Shown: positions 34,470 to 44,068, numbered from the stretch's first letter. The stretch: DNA of 45,238 nucleotides from Desulfosarcina sp. (GCA_014237405.1 JABZFO010000068.1:1-45238); one strand, 5' to 3'. Translations and numbers: made by a program. Notes: generated by a model from the sequence alone, not told the origin.

Positions 34470-36275
34470 TTACTCATCCGGTAAGTAACGTTGTACTTGC
34501 CGGTAAACCTCCAGAGCCCAGCCCCTTAGGCCGCGTCCTTTGGTCGTCGTTTCCGTGACGCCCCATTCCCTTGTCGGGAAGGAAAAACAGGTTTTGGGTC
34601 GGTTTAGCAATTGTTCGGGGGCTTGGCCCCAAGCGGCTTGGATCATGGTCTTTTTATCGGGCCTCATCGGACCACACATCAATGGTGCCACTTTATCGAT
34701 TAGCTCGACATCCACCAGGGGAACGCGCACTTCAAGGGAATGGGCCATGCCGGCCCAATCGGTGTCGCGCAAGAGCATGTTCCGCATGTAGAAAATAGTC
34801 TCGAGTGCTGAAACACGGTGATGGTCGCAAGATAGATGCCCTACCTCCTTGTTCAGATTGATAAGTGGGTCGAGACTTCGCCAGCCTTCCCTGACCATGT
34901 CGGGATCCAGGATGATAGGCAGTTCCCATGGCATGAAAAGGCCTCTCCGCAGGAGATACGCGCCGCCCAAAGTACCCCCGTATTCAAGTAAACCGGCAAA
35001 CTTAGGTGAAGTGAAGTGCCGAAGCCACGGCGCGGTGACTACGCGGAAGGGTTTGCCGAGAAAATCTAAGGGGCGTATGAGGCTTACAATTTTGGGCAGT
35101 TGCGAAAAAGACGGATACCCGCCCAAAAGCTCATCTCCCCCAAGGCCGGAAAGGACGACTTTAAGTCCGGTTTCGCTGGCGGCCATGCTGACAAAGTACG
35201 TGTTGATTCCATCGATGCTAGGCTGGTCCATCGAAGTGAATATCTTTGGTAGTTCTGCTGCGAAATCCTCTATGGACATCCAGCGCGTCTCGTGGGTGCA
35301 GTGGAGCATTTTTGCAAAACGCTCGGCCGAAACTGTCTCGTCCATCAGTGTGCCCTTATACTGCTCAAATCCCAAGGTAAAAGTCCGTAAAGGCTCTGTG
35401 ACCTGACGTGCAGCCAGGATTGCAATGGAAGTAGAATCCAGTCCTGCTGACAAAAAAAGCCCCACCGGCACATCGGAAACCATGTGATGGCGCACGCTAT
35501 TTTCCAGGGCCGCTTTCAGGCGCTCCTTTGCTTCGGCTTCGCTCGTAGGTATTTGTTTAGCTGCCGCCCGCCTCAATTGCTCGGGCAGACTATAGAAAAC
35601 CCGATGCTCGATCGTTGGATCAGCTTTCCCGATCCAGAGTGTTGATCCCGCGGGAATGGAGCGAATCCCCTTATAGAGGGTAAACGGTTCCGGAACATAC
35701 CCCCATAAAAAATACCCTACGTGCCCGGCAGGCTCCAGTGAAGTGTCCGCACCGCCGGCAGCCAGGATCGTCTTCACTTGGCTCGCAACCCGGATCGTGT
35801 GGCCGTTATCCGAGTAATAAAGCGGTTTGATGCCAAGCGGGTCCCTGGCAAGGAAAAGGCCTTGCTTACTCTCATCCCACAGGGCAAAGGCATACATCCC
35901 GCGCAGCCGCCGTATTGAGTCCGGACCTTCCTCGCGGTAGAGGTGAAGTATTACTTCGGTGTCGCTGTTAGAGAGAAAACGACAACCTCGACTTTTGAGG
36001 TCATGCCTCAATTCCTTGTAGTTGTAGATCTCACCGTTATAGACGATGCGCAACCTGCCATCGGGTGTGGCCATGGGTTGTGCACCCGCAGCCGTTGTGT
36101 CGATTATGGCAAGCCGCCGGTGGGTGAGACCAATCGCCCCGTCTTCTGAAAGCCATGTGCCCTCTCCGTCTGGTCCCCGCTTCCAAAGTATGCGATTGGC
36201 GACAGCGATCCATTGGGGAATATCAGCAGTTTCGATATTCTGGCCATACTTAAAAATTGCTGCGATCCCACACAT
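34470..36275 (-). CDS. asnB: Asparagine synthetase-like glutamine amidotransferase
   Basis: A 601-residue class II amidotransferase. Catalytic Cys2 (MCGIAAIF) starts the glutaminase domain, with RRLAIIDTTAAGAQPM and YNGEIYNYKELR. The synthetase domain has the pyrophosphatase loop LFLSAGLDSTSIA (about 268-280), MDQPSIDGINTYFVS and VVLSGLGGDELLGGYPSF. Enzymes of this type in surface-polysaccharide loci often amidate sugar carboxylates rather than make free asparagine. That role is inferred here from the location among glycosyltransferases. All key residues are present and the length is normal. It is 14 bp from the upstream GT4 gene. Confidence 0.93.
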   Translation of the reverse strand: MCGIAAIFKYGQNIETADIPQWIAVANRILWKRGPDGEGTWLSEDGAIGLTHRRLAIIDTTAAGAQPMATPDGRLRIVYNGEIYNYKELRHDLKSRGCRFLSNSDTEVILHLYREEGPDSIRRLRGMYAFALWDESKQGLFLARDPLGIKPLYYSDNGHTIRVASQVKTILAAGGADTSLEPAGHVGYFLWGYVPEPFTLYKGIRSIPAGSTLWIGKADPTIEHRVFYSLPEQLRRAAAKQIPTSEAEAKERLKAALENSVRHHMVSDVPVGLFLSAGLDSTSIAILAARQVTEPLRTFTLGFEQYKGTLMDETVSAERFAKMLHCTHETRWMSIEDFAAELPKIFTSMDQPSIDGINTYFVSMAASETGLKVVLSGLGGDELLGGYPSFSQLPKIVSLIRPLDFLGKPFRVVTAPWLRHFTSPKFAGLLEYGGTLGGAYLLRRGLFMPWELPIILDPDMVREGWRSLDPLINLNKEVGHLSCDHHRVSALETIFYMRNMLLRDTDWAGMAHSLEVRVPLVDVELIDKVAPLMCGPMRPDKKTMIQAAWGQAPEQLLNRPKTCFSFPTREWGVTETTTKGRGLRGWALEVYRQVQRYLPDE

Positions 36276-36288
36276 GTATTGAAGTCCT

Positions 36289-37404
36289 TTACGACATCAC
36301 TAAGCGATAGCAGTCAATATATTTAGAAATCATTTTTTTAGTGGAAAACTTCATGACGTTTTGGTAACCTTGTTCTCGTAAACTTTTTGAATCCTGTACC
36401 ACTTTCCAAATTATTCTCGCCGCAAAGATTTCATCCAGCGGGTCGAAATATACCGCTGCGTTTCCTCCAATTTCAGTCATCGGTGGACTATTCGAGGTAA
36501 ATACTAGACAACCGCACGCCTGTGCCTCGATGATTGGCCAGCCGAAACCCTCTGCAAGCGAAGGGAAAATTAACCCTTCTGCGGATGAATAAAGCGCACA
36601 CAACTGCTCGTTCGTCACATTCGGGGCCTCCTGGAGCCTGTCGGAGATTCCAATTTTTTTAGCAGAAAGTCGCAACTGGTGGTTCAAACTTTCGCCTGCG
36701 AGCACCAATTTATGTTGTTGAATTTCCTTAAAACCAATTAATTGCCGAAATATTAGCAGCAATCCTTCTTTATTCTTGTACCAATAGTTTCCCCCAACAT
36801 GGAGGAAAAAGGGCTGGCTACCGCCTAACCCTAGTTGCTTGAGGTAATGTAAGGATTCCACCTCACTCATGCGTCGATACGGATAATTGAACCCATTTCG
36901 CAGCAACGAAACCTTGCTGGCGTTTAGTCCTGTCAAACGCAACACATCATTATAGGTAGAATTGGAAACACATGCCACATGTCGAGCCTGCTTTAATCCA
37001 GATAGAATCCAGCGTTGATAAACCTTGCCAGTAGGGCCGGTTGTGTGATCGGTGAATTCGCCAAAGGCACTTCGGATGGCATTCATGTCATGGCACGTTA
37101 AAACAAGAGGTTTTCTATTTAGATACGGGGCATAGACAGCATTGGCCTGATCGCAAATATGCACCACGTCAGCCCAATTTGCAGCCTTCTTCAGCAAAGG
37201 ACAAAAAAGAAGGAAACGATCCAGATAGCCCAGCCACTTTCCTAACCCGGTTGCTGAAGGCAATATGCGTCCAAGAATAGACGGTGGTTTCAGTAGTCGA
37301 ACTTGGTATCCAGAAGCTTTCAGCCCGTCGTAAAGAACACCCGCGAAGCGATCCATACTTTGGCTTCTCAGGTATGGATAATTGCCCAGAAGTAGGATCT
37401 TCAT
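36289..37404 (-). CDS. Glycosyltransferase family 4
   Basis: A 371-residue GT-B transferase. LVLTCHDMNAIRSAFGEF and HVACVSNSTYNDVLRLTGL lie at the end of the acceptor domain. The donor domain has FFLHVGGNYWYKNKEGLLLI, the nucleotide loop and LIFPSLAEGFGWPIIEAQAC, with EGFGWPIIEA as the EX7E motif. It resembles mannosyltransferase-like enzymes but the sugar is not predictable. The start overlaps the stop of the upstream methyltransferase gene (ATGA), so the two are coupled. Intact. Confidence 0.88.
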   Translation of the reverse strand: MKILLLGNYPYLRSQSMDRFAGVLYDGLKASGYQVRLLKPPSILGRILPSATGLGKWLGYLDRFLLFCPLLKKAANWADVVHICDQANAVYAPYLNRKPLVLTCHDMNAIRSAFGEFTDHTTGPTGKVYQRWILSGLKQARHVACVSNSTYNDVLRLTGLNASKVSLLRNGFNYPYRRMSEVESLHYLKQLGLGGSQPFFLHVGGNYWYKNKEGLLLIFRQLIGFKEIQQHKLVLAGESLNHQLRLSAKKIGISDRLQEAPNVTNEQLCALYSSAEGLIFPSLAEGFGWPIIEAQACGCLVFTSNSPPMTEIGGNAAVYFDPLDEIFAARIIWKVVQDSKSLREQGYQNVMKFSTKKMISKYIDCYRLVMS

Positions 37405-38135
37405 TTAATAGCGACAGCAAGAAAATTCTGGCTGAATATGGTGTCACGTCCGGTATCGCCGGTTTCTATCGCCAGATAGAGACGTAAAAAGCTGCGAACA
37501 ACCTTCCAGAGTGCCCACCTGATGGTGCTTTTAGTCCCGTGTGGTATGGGTTGATCTTCGTAGCAGTCCATCTTGGAAAATCCGGATGATAGAAGAAGCT
37601 GTGAAAGGGAAGCCCGAGTGAAGGCTAATTCGTGGGTGAGGTCCCCATACCGTATTCTCATACAGAAGGGTGATTCCGCATTGGTGGTATGGATGATCCA
37701 ACTTCCCCTGCGCCTGAGCACTCGATGCGCTGCATCAACCAGGGAGATAAGTTCGTTTCGGTTGAAGTGCTCGATCAGGTCAAAAGTAATGAGGCAGTCA
37801 AGGGATGCAACCGATTCTTTGGCTAATGCCTCCATGACATCGCCCTGTTCGACACCCTCTACACACAAATTTTTTGCGGCTGCCACCTGCTCCGGCGATC
37901 TGTCAACGCCCCTGAGATTCCGATACCCCGCCTGCCGTGCCAAATGAATCAAGGTTCCATGACCGCAACCCAGATCCAGTATGGCCGCGTTCCGATCACG
38001 CGGGAAGTGCCACCGGATGAGTTTTTGTAAATAGGGTAGCCGCGGGTTCAAATCATCCAATGTGGCCGGCGCATGAGAATGCTTGCTTGCACTTACGTAA
38101 GCGCCGTAGATGCGGGTGCGGTAGTTACTTTCCAT
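37401..38135 (-). CDS. Class I SAM-dependent methyltransferase
   Basis: A 244-residue methyltransferase with motif I ILDLGCGHGTLIHLA, followed by RGVDRSPEQVAAAK, LDCLITFDLIEHFNRNEL and VLRRRGSWIIHTTNAES, a complete Methyltransf_23-type core. It probably methylates a sugar of the polysaccharide. ATG 38135 is preferred because it overlaps the upstream gene by only 11 bp; an earlier in-frame start at 38195 would overlap by 71 bp. It is coupled to the GT4 gene downstream. Confidence 0.84.
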   Translation of the reverse strand: MESNYRTRIYGAYVSASKHSHAPATLDDLNPRLPYLQKLIRWHFPRDRNAAILDLGCGHGTLIHLARQAGYRNLRGVDRSPEQVAAAKNLCVEGVEQGDVMEALAKESVASLDCLITFDLIEHFNRNELISLVDAAHRVLRRRGSWIIHTTNAESPFCMRIRYGDLTHELAFTRASLSQLLLSSGFSKMDCYEDQPIPHGTKSTIRWALWKVVRSFLRLYLAIETGDTGRDTIFSQNFLAVAIK

Positions 38136-39612
38136 AGACCTGGACAGCCTTTCTGCGCCATGGATGAAGGAAACGGCCTCTTGCCACCGTCTCAACCATC
38201 CATAGCAAGAGGAAGTCCTGGGGAAGACTCCTCAGTATGTGTACTACATATGCGTCCGAGGATCCCTCGACAAACTGATTATGTACACGAAGAAGTAAGT
38301 AGATCACCCAGACGTTGCCTTGGAGATGCCAGCCTGAAATCTTCTTAACGATGAGAAGCCAGGAACAGCCGAGAAAAAAAGGGTAGAAAAACGTGCCATT
38401 CCAACCAAAGGCCGCGTAGCCGGTGCCAATCAAAGGGGCCGTTGCAAAAGGACCTTGATTAGGAAGGCCGATTCTCTCGTACAACCATGATCCCTGACTA
38501 TACTTGCGAGGCTTATCGGGTGAAAGAATTCTCGGCATGGCCCGTTCAAAAGACAATCTCAAGTCTTCCAACCCCACATTACCGTGACTGTCCGACCCGG
38601 CCTTGATTACGTCCACATGATTTACGAGAGTCATGCGTTCAAACACGTTCTGAGGGCTCCCATAATAGTTGAGATGCCATCCCAGTCGATCCACCAAATC
38701 TCTGTATTTTTGGTAATGGGCAAAGGCCTCTGGCCACTTTAATATCATCTCAAGGGTAGCATCAATACGTTGGGTCCAGGAAAGGTCGTCGCGTGAATTT
38801 CGCACATATAAAAAAACAGGTGTAGAGAGTATAATAATCATCCCTATGGCGAAAACTGCAACTGAGAACTGTTTCCATTTTATCCGAATCTCAAATGCGA
38901 TAACAGTCGCTATAAAGCACAGGAACGTCTCCATTAAAACCATGCGTGAATTTTGGACCATCGCAAAAGCAATCTCCAGGATTAACAGGATGACAACCCA
39001 CACATCGAAGCTTCGCTGCTTTTCAGATGCCTGGAGGACCCGCGCAATAGAGCTGATCAAGGCAAGATGGAGAAAAGGCACGAAGAACTCCGCGATAGTA
39101 ATCCCTTGATAGTGTCCGCCGGCTCGAAAGGCCACCGTCAAGTTGGCCGTTATGCCGATGGCCGCAGCAAGGAAAGAAATGCGGCCCAATATCGCTTTGT
39201 TGGACGCCATCTGAAGGAACGGCCGGCCGACTGAAAAATTTGAAGCCATGAACAAGGCGGATAGGTAACCCAAAAGCCCTAAAAGCACGACCCCATATGA
39301 GCCAACGGGATCCAGCAAGTAGGTATCCAAAGGCTGGCCCATGGCAAGTTTAGCGAGAATCGGAAAACCGACGTAGCGAAAACCTACTATGGCAATCAGC
39401 ACAGCCCCAATATTCAAAAAGCCATAGATGGCAATAGGATAGATGCTTAGTAGTACAGCCAGACCTGCAGAACAGGCCACGATGGAATCCGCGCCGAGAG
39501 CGATGTGCAGGACGCACGCAATCCCGGTGAGGATGCCCCCGCCTTTCACCAGCAGGCGGCCCTGGTGGGTTGCCGGCGTCAGCCTGTGCAAGCGTGACGA
39601 AATGCGTCTCAT
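38125..39612 (-). CDS. Wzy-like O-antigen polymerase (multi-pass membrane protein)
   Basis: A 495-residue protein with about ten hydrophobic segments (GILTGIACVLHIALGADSIV at the start, GVVLLGLLGYLSALFMASNF, ISFLAAAIGITANLTVAF, FSVAVFAIGMIIILSTPVFL and others). A large hydrophilic loop (about 300-400) is rich in charged residues. No enzyme motif is recognised. The topology and its place among glycosyltransferases and a flippase suggest the polymerase of the locus, distinct from the ligase-like protein at 25-26 kb. The first ~20 residues are basic. The upstream region is a 295-bp gap, so transcription may restart here. Confidence 0.65.
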   Translation of the reverse strand: MRRISSRLHRLTPATHQGRLLVKGGGILTGIACVLHIALGADSIVACSAGLAVLLSIYPIAIYGFLNIGAVLIAIVGFRYVGFPILAKLAMGQPLDTYLLDPVGSYGVVLLGLLGYLSALFMASNFSVGRPFLQMASNKAILGRISFLAAAIGITANLTVAFRAGGHYQGITIAEFFVPFLHLALISSIARVLQASEKQRSFDVWVVILLILEIAFAMVQNSRMVLMETFLCFIATVIAFEIRIKWKQFSVAVFAIGMIIILSTPVFLYVRNSRDDLSWTQRIDATLEMILKWPEAFAHYQKYRDLVDRLGWHLNYYGSPQNVFERMTLVNHVDVIKAGSDSHGNVGLEDLRLSFERAMPRILSPDKPRKYSQGSWLYERIGLPNQGPFATAPLIGTGYAAFGWNGTFFYPFFLGCSWLLIVKKISGWHLQGNVWVIYLLLRVHNQFVEGSSDAYVVHILRSLPQDFLLLWMVETVARGRFLHPWRRKAVQVYGK

Positions 39613-39907
39613 GGCTGATGACTCCCAGATCTGCTTCGAAAATATAAAGTCTCAGGTTCTCGTTTTGAAAGTGCGGTTATGATCGTTCCCATATGAAAAG
39701 AATCCGCAAGGTATTTTTCATTGCCAAAGTGTATGCGGTTCCTTGTCGTGATGTTGAGTTAATAAACGAGGTTCGTCCGGCAGGTTATGGGCTCGCATCA
39801 TTAAGAAGTTAGGTATTCCTTGCATGGACGATAAGTGCATTTCTTAAGATAGTTTATTTATGACCACTACCAGTTAGCCAGCTATCAGCGGTCGACGGAA
39901 CTTGGCT
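39613..39907. other. Gene-free gap before the Wzy-like gene
   Basis: This 295-bp stretch has no credible gene. It holds a loose inverted repeat (ATTAAGAA at about 39800 and TTTCTTAA at about 39840) and A/T-rich sequence near 39640 (TTTATATT on the minus strand) that could be a -10 region, but no convincing promoter pair was found. Confidence 0.4.
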
Positions 39908-41110
39908 TCATAGCACGGCGTTGACTGCACTCTTAAGCCCCTTAATATCTTCGTCAAACCCCCATTTTGAAATTATATCCTTGCTCTCATGTCCCATAGT
40001 ACGGCATCGATCAGGATTGGAAAGTACTTTTATCAGAGCCGAAGCCAATTCCGTAATATCTCCTGCCCTGAAAACGAACCCATTCCGCCATGGATGGATC
40101 AAATCAGATGCACTACCGACCCGGTCGCTTGCAATCACTGCCCGGCTAGCATTCATGGCTTCATTAATGACCAACCCCCAAGGTTCGAAAAGCGAAGGCA
40201 GAACAAAAACATCGCAAAGATCATAATAGCAAGGCAACTCGCCTTGATTTTTAAACCCCAGAAAGAGCACATCGCCTCCTAAGCCCATTTTCGTAACGCT
40301 CTTTTCCAAATAGCTTCGCATCTCGCCATCGCCTACGAATAAAAGATAAGGATTCGGTGTCAGATTTCTAACGATATGGCTGAAAGCATTTAACAAATCC
40401 ATAGGTCTTTTGCGCTGAGACATTTTACTTGCGTATAAGACAATTGGTCTTCCCGGTACAAGGCCAAGCGATGCCCGTAACGTTTCTCGATTTGGCGGAC
40501 ATAGCCTGGCTTTTTTTTGAAAGAAATTGTTATCCACAGCGTAGGGCATTTGGAATACCTTTTTTTTAGGAACACCGTTAGCAAGGTAATAGTCTTTATT
40601 CATTTTGCCGATCGCAAGAAACCCGACACACAATACGTTTATATAGCTGAAGAAAGCTCTTTTTATCGCCTTCTTAAATTTCCCTCGGTTTTTACTGACA
40701 AGAGTAGGTTCATCCCTTATAAGCACCTTGATCCCGAGAAATTTGGCTGCAATCATGGCGTATAAATGGAAGGACATGGCATAGCCATGAATCCACAATA
40801 CCTGGAATTTACCTTTCCTTAATCTTTTCCAAAGCCCGTAGTTCCATGGTTGCCAAAAGGAAAATCTGTCCGATGGTCCAACTGCTGGCAATGTTTCATA
40901 ATGATAGCCATCCAAAAGACTCGTATCCCATTTTATTTGCGTTCCGAAATCAGGGTCCATGAATTCCTTGGTAGAGAAATCAGAACGAAAAAAAATAGTT
41001 AACTCAAATTTCGGATCCTTGGCGATTCGCCGCAAAAGAGGTGCCTGATACTGTATCGGATGGGTAACGAGGTATGCTATGCGGACGCTACTTCTATCCA
41101 TCTTTTTCAT
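39908..41110 (-). CDS. Glycosyltransferase family 4
   Basis: A 400-residue GT-B transferase. The N-terminus IAYLVTHPIQYQAPLLRRIA is typical of a subfamily found in surface-polysaccharide loci. The donor domain has IVLYASKMSQRKRPMDLLNA, PYLLFVGDGEMRSYLE, FVLPSLFEPWGLVINEAMN with the EX7E motif, and AVIASDRVGSASDLI. ATG 41110 is chosen because AAGGGGGTGAT, nearly the full anti-ribosomal sequence, ends 8 bp upstream; TTG 41119 is in frame but too close to that site. Intact. Confidence 0.88.
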   Translation of the reverse strand: MKKMDRSSVRIAYLVTHPIQYQAPLLRRIAKDPKFELTIFFRSDFSTKEFMDPDFGTQIKWDTSLLDGYHYETLPAVGPSDRFSFWQPWNYGLWKRLRKGKFQVLWIHGYAMSFHLYAMIAAKFLGIKVLIRDEPTLVSKNRGKFKKAIKRAFFSYINVLCVGFLAIGKMNKDYYLANGVPKKKVFQMPYAVDNNFFQKKARLCPPNRETLRASLGLVPGRPIVLYASKMSQRKRPMDLLNAFSHIVRNLTPNPYLLFVGDGEMRSYLEKSVTKMGLGGDVLFLGFKNQGELPCYYDLCDVFVLPSLFEPWGLVINEAMNASRAVIASDRVGSASDLIHPWRNGFVFRAGDITELASALIKVLSNPDRCRTMGHESKDIISKWGFDEDIKGLKSAVNAVL

Positions 41111-41270
41111 ACGAAACAATCACCCCCTTCTCTTTGCAAAACACCGATGATCTATATATTCAAAATCAGATTTCTCACTTATTGACGAACTGAAAATCCC
41201 AGCTATCTCCTCGCCGTAGTATGCCAATCCTCCCAACTGCGTCATGCGGCAGTTTTACGTCTCGGGCGAA

Positions 41271-42704
41271 TCATTTGGGCGTGGCCGTTTTTCGTTTCCA
41301 AAAGTCTCCACCAGCCCAACCAATCAGGTGGAGAGGCGGGTGTAGAACACTTTCAGCCCACTGGGCCACGCTTACACTCGTTATCTGCAAGGAATCTTGT
41401 ACAACAATTACGGCCATTGCGCTTTCCACGAGCAGGAGCACAATGGCCACCCCGCAGAGTCCCAAACTGGCTGCTCCGAAGAATCCGAGACCAATGGCAG
41501 CGGCCCCGTACACAAGGGTGTAAGGCAGCGCGATACGGCCATGGCGGTTGATGGCGTAAGGGACCATCAAGGCCGTATACCAGATGCTGTTGATCAGCAC
41601 ACCGCTTAGAAGAACGAGATAGGTGGGCCAATGCATCGTGACCTCGCCACCAGTCCATTCCGGAAAAATCCAGTATGCTCCCGGCCCCACGAGGAAACAT
41701 GCCCCGAGGCATCCCCACAGGGCAAGCTGACAGGATTTTTCGAAAAGCCGCTGGAAAAGAGAGCTGTCTCCGGCACCGTGAGCCAGGGCTAATTCAGGTT
41801 CTATCAGCCGATTGATGATGGCAGCCGGTTGCATTACAAGGCGGCTTAGCGTGCGCAACGGGACGAACAGGGCCACGGCTGAAGGGCCCAGGACCAGGCC
41901 AACGACCAGCCTCATACCCTGGATGTTTAATGCGTTGCCAAGGGGAAAAGATAGAGATGCGAAAGCCGGGGCGGCAAGTCGCCGTAGCTCTGCAAGCGAG
42001 GCGTAAGATACGCCATGTCGCAGCCACGGACATACCCGCCACTGACCGAGCCACATGAGCCCGGTCCCTAAAAGCCTTCCGCAAAGATACCCACAAGCCG
42101 CTTGGACCGGCCCGCCTCCCAATAATACAGCAGTGGCAAGACCACCGAACTCGAGAACCTGCGTGACGGCGATTAAATACATGCCGCTCGAGTAGCGTCC
42201 CGCAACCCAAAAACCACCGTTAAGCAGCCCGATTTGAAAACCGACCAGTACGAATAAGACGAGAAGTAGCAGGGCGATCTTGATTTCAAAGGCGGTCATG
42301 GATGAAAAACCGAGCCAATCATCAAGTGGTGCGACCTGCACGAAGCCGAACGCCAGGAGACCCATGACCATGGACACCACAACTAACAAAACCCACGTGC
42401 TCTGAAAAACAATCAAGGTGCTGTTTCTATTTCCTGTTCCACTTCGCATGGTCATTTCGCGGCAAGCGGCTCCGGCAAACCCACCGTCACCGATGCTGAG
42501 GTAGGCCGGTATGGCCGACAGCATGAGCCACTCGCCATAGAGCTGCGTGCCCCAAAACGATAGAAGCAGAGGCACTTCCGCCAGGCGGATGAAAATCTGC
42601 ACCACCTGGGAGAAACCCTGCGCACCAATTCCTTTCAGGAGTCGTTCGCGTATCCCGGAACCGGTTTTTTGCTTGGATTCTTCAAATCCAAAGGTATTGT
42701 GCAT
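41271..42704 (-). CDS. Wzx-like polysaccharide flippase (MATE/MVF superfamily)
   Basis: A 477-residue polytopic protein with about 12-14 hydrophobic segments. Features include GFSQVVQIFIRLAEVPLLLS near the start, IGDGGFAGAACREMTMRSGT, LGNALNIQGMRLVVGLVLGP, FVPLRTLSRLVMQPAAIINR and PYTLVYGAAAIGLGFFGAAS. These match the oligosaccharide flippase family, which moves lipid-linked repeat units across the inner membrane. It is the first gene (5' end) of the leftward run beyond the repeat-rich region. The upstream 200 bp show no recognisable promoter. Intact. Confidence 0.85.
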   Translation of the reverse strand: MHNTFGFEESKQKTGSGIRERLLKGIGAQGFSQVVQIFIRLAEVPLLLSFWGTQLYGEWLMLSAIPAYLSIGDGGFAGAACREMTMRSGTGNRNSTLIVFQSTWVLLVVVSMVMGLLAFGFVQVAPLDDWLGFSSMTAFEIKIALLLLVLFVLVGFQIGLLNGGFWVAGRYSSGMYLIAVTQVLEFGGLATAVLLGGGPVQAACGYLCGRLLGTGLMWLGQWRVCPWLRHGVSYASLAELRRLAAPAFASLSFPLGNALNIQGMRLVVGLVLGPSAVALFVPLRTLSRLVMQPAAIINRLIEPELALAHGAGDSSLFQRLFEKSCQLALWGCLGACFLVGPGAYWIFPEWTGGEVTMHWPTYLVLLSGVLINSIWYTALMVPYAINRHGRIALPYTLVYGAAAIGLGFFGAASLGLCGVAIVLLLVESAMAVIVVQDSLQITSVSVAQWAESVLHPPLHLIGWAGGDFWKRKTATPK

Positions 42705-42903
42705 ATCGTGCTAACCAAAAATCATATGGGAAGGTACGAAAATGAGCAGGGAGTGTTATGGATGAGAGGTGCACAAATTGGGTCGAAATCATAAAGTCAG
42801 TAATCTATGGAGATCTTCAATTCTTTCACTATATAGCATTTACTTTCGATATAGCTCCGCCCTTTCGATTACGACCAGTAGCTTTCTTATCTATCTGTAA
42901 TAT

Positions 42904-43744
42904 CTATATTTTTATTAATTCAGAATCGATTTTGATTGTGCTTTTCGAGAAAAAGTTTTCGTCTGAGAATCTTTTCGATAATGGATAAAGATAGATATCC
43001 TTGACGGCCATCCCTTTGCGTTCGTTTTTCCTGTCCATCCGGCCCCGGCCGGTCGTTTCCCCCACGTGCACCCAATTGGCGGCCTGGTAACATGTGCCTT
43101 TGTATAGTTTCTGATCCACCAGTGTTTCCATGAGAACCGGACGACAACCGTAACAGTCGATCCAATCATTCGGCACAGTTTTGACAGCCAGGGAAAGAAT
43201 TGAGCTGGCCAAATTTTTAACCCGAACCCAAGGAAAAATTAGGAACCGGCTATTATTGATGATCTTCTGCAAATTTCTGCTGCGTTGTTCTTCGCTCCAG
43301 CCAATCCAGTGATCCCTTGCTGCCATTTTCCATGCAGGACTGGAAAATTGCAGGCATCCGAGTTTGGTTTGGTCGATGTCGGACTTGATGAAGTAGCGCA
43401 GCTGCGCGCCAAAAGGTATTCGATATCCAAGGTAATGATATCGATCCATGTACTCATACCAGAGCTGCCTTCCTGTCGACATCGGGTTTTATCCGCCTGG
43501 TATTTTGGATTCTGCACGCAGGCAGCTGAATCATGCCCCTGGCATCCAGGCGCTCGAGAAATTGGCGGCACTCGACTGTTTTTAATTTGCCTGTCGGCCT
43601 TTTCCATTCAAACAGCTCGCAAATGGTATTAGCCAGTTCGTTGCGGGTAAGCTTTGGGAACATATCAACAATCAGCGCAATTTCGCTGAGTTGATCCGGA
43701 CTGATCACTTTGCCACAAAACATTTCAGAAGACATTGATCGCAT
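42904..43744 (-). pseudogene. DUF4338 (DruA-like) protein, frameshifted with central deletion
   Basis: Two frames encode two parts of one protein. The N-terminal part (43744 to about 43490) reads MFCGKVISPDQLSEIALIVD, then FPKLTRNELANTICELFEWK and KTVECRQFLERLDARGMIQL. The C-terminal part (about 43482 to 42904) is classic DUF4338: RYHYLGYRIPFGAQLRYF, AARDHWIGWSEEQRSRNLQ, NNSRFLIFPWVRVKNLAS and YQAANWVHVGETTGRGRMDR. Family members are about 300-350 residues, and about 50-60 linker residues plus the frame are lost near 43482. DUF4338 is the DruA component of Druantia-type defence systems and is also a solitary protein in mobile regions. No DruB-E genes are present. The gene starts immediately beside a 60-bp repeat. 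Confidence 0.8.
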
Positions 43745-43766
43745 TGCAGTAGGCGTTGCTAAAAAG

Positions 43767-43823
43767 TGTATTTATTTTTACTTTACTTACGATCTACAGG
43801 AATGTCCAGACTTTTTTCTTTAT
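43767..43823. repeat. ~60-bp dispersed repeat, copy 1
   Basis: The core CTACAGGAATGTCCAGAC plus a T-run (43795-43818) follows an A/T-rich lead. Copies 2 and 3 at 44342-44402 and 44511-44572 share CTGCAGGAATGTCCAGAAC and CTATACAAA. This copy directly precedes the 5' end of the DUF4338 gene and is the most divergent. Confidence 0.75.
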
Positions 43824-43848
43824 TTAACCATAGAAAGCATGGGCCTTA

Positions 43849-43867
43849 CCCGCATAGCGGGCTTTTT
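43849..43867 (+). terminator. Short intrinsic terminator-like hairpin
   Basis: CCCGC, loop ATA, GCGGG, then CTTTTT. The rightward orientation would stop any plus-strand transcript, but no plus-strand gene is recognised before it. Confidence 0.45.
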
Positions 43868-44007
43868 GATGGGCCAGGTCAGAGATATTTGGCTCGGCCA
43901 GGAAAAGACTAACAAAGAAGTCAGAATCCAGCGCCGCCGCTGACCGCCGAGGCGATCAGTTAAATCGGGAAAGAAACTGTGCCATTCTGGCGTAGTTTCA
44001 TACGAGA

Positions 44008-44068
44008 GAATAAGGTATTCGCCTTCGGCTCAGTCAATAAAAAATCAAATTTACCGGAGCGCAGCGAC
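44008..44068 (+). repeat. Core of the composite element without arrays, copy 3
   Basis: It begins GAATAAGGTATTC and ends GGAGCGCAGCGAC, matching both ends of the cores at 25232-25278 and 44159-44206. The middle is longer and different, and no 7-bp arrays flank it. Confidence 0.55.

Noticed and set aside
13049..42704. Exosortase/PEP-CTERM sorting system within the polysaccharide locus
   Set aside because: The ExeA-like ATPase resembles those of such loci, but no exosortase gene or PEP-CTERM tail was seen.
42904..43744. A full Druantia defence system
   Set aside because: Only a broken DruA-like gene is present; no DruB-E genes or helicase lie in the window.
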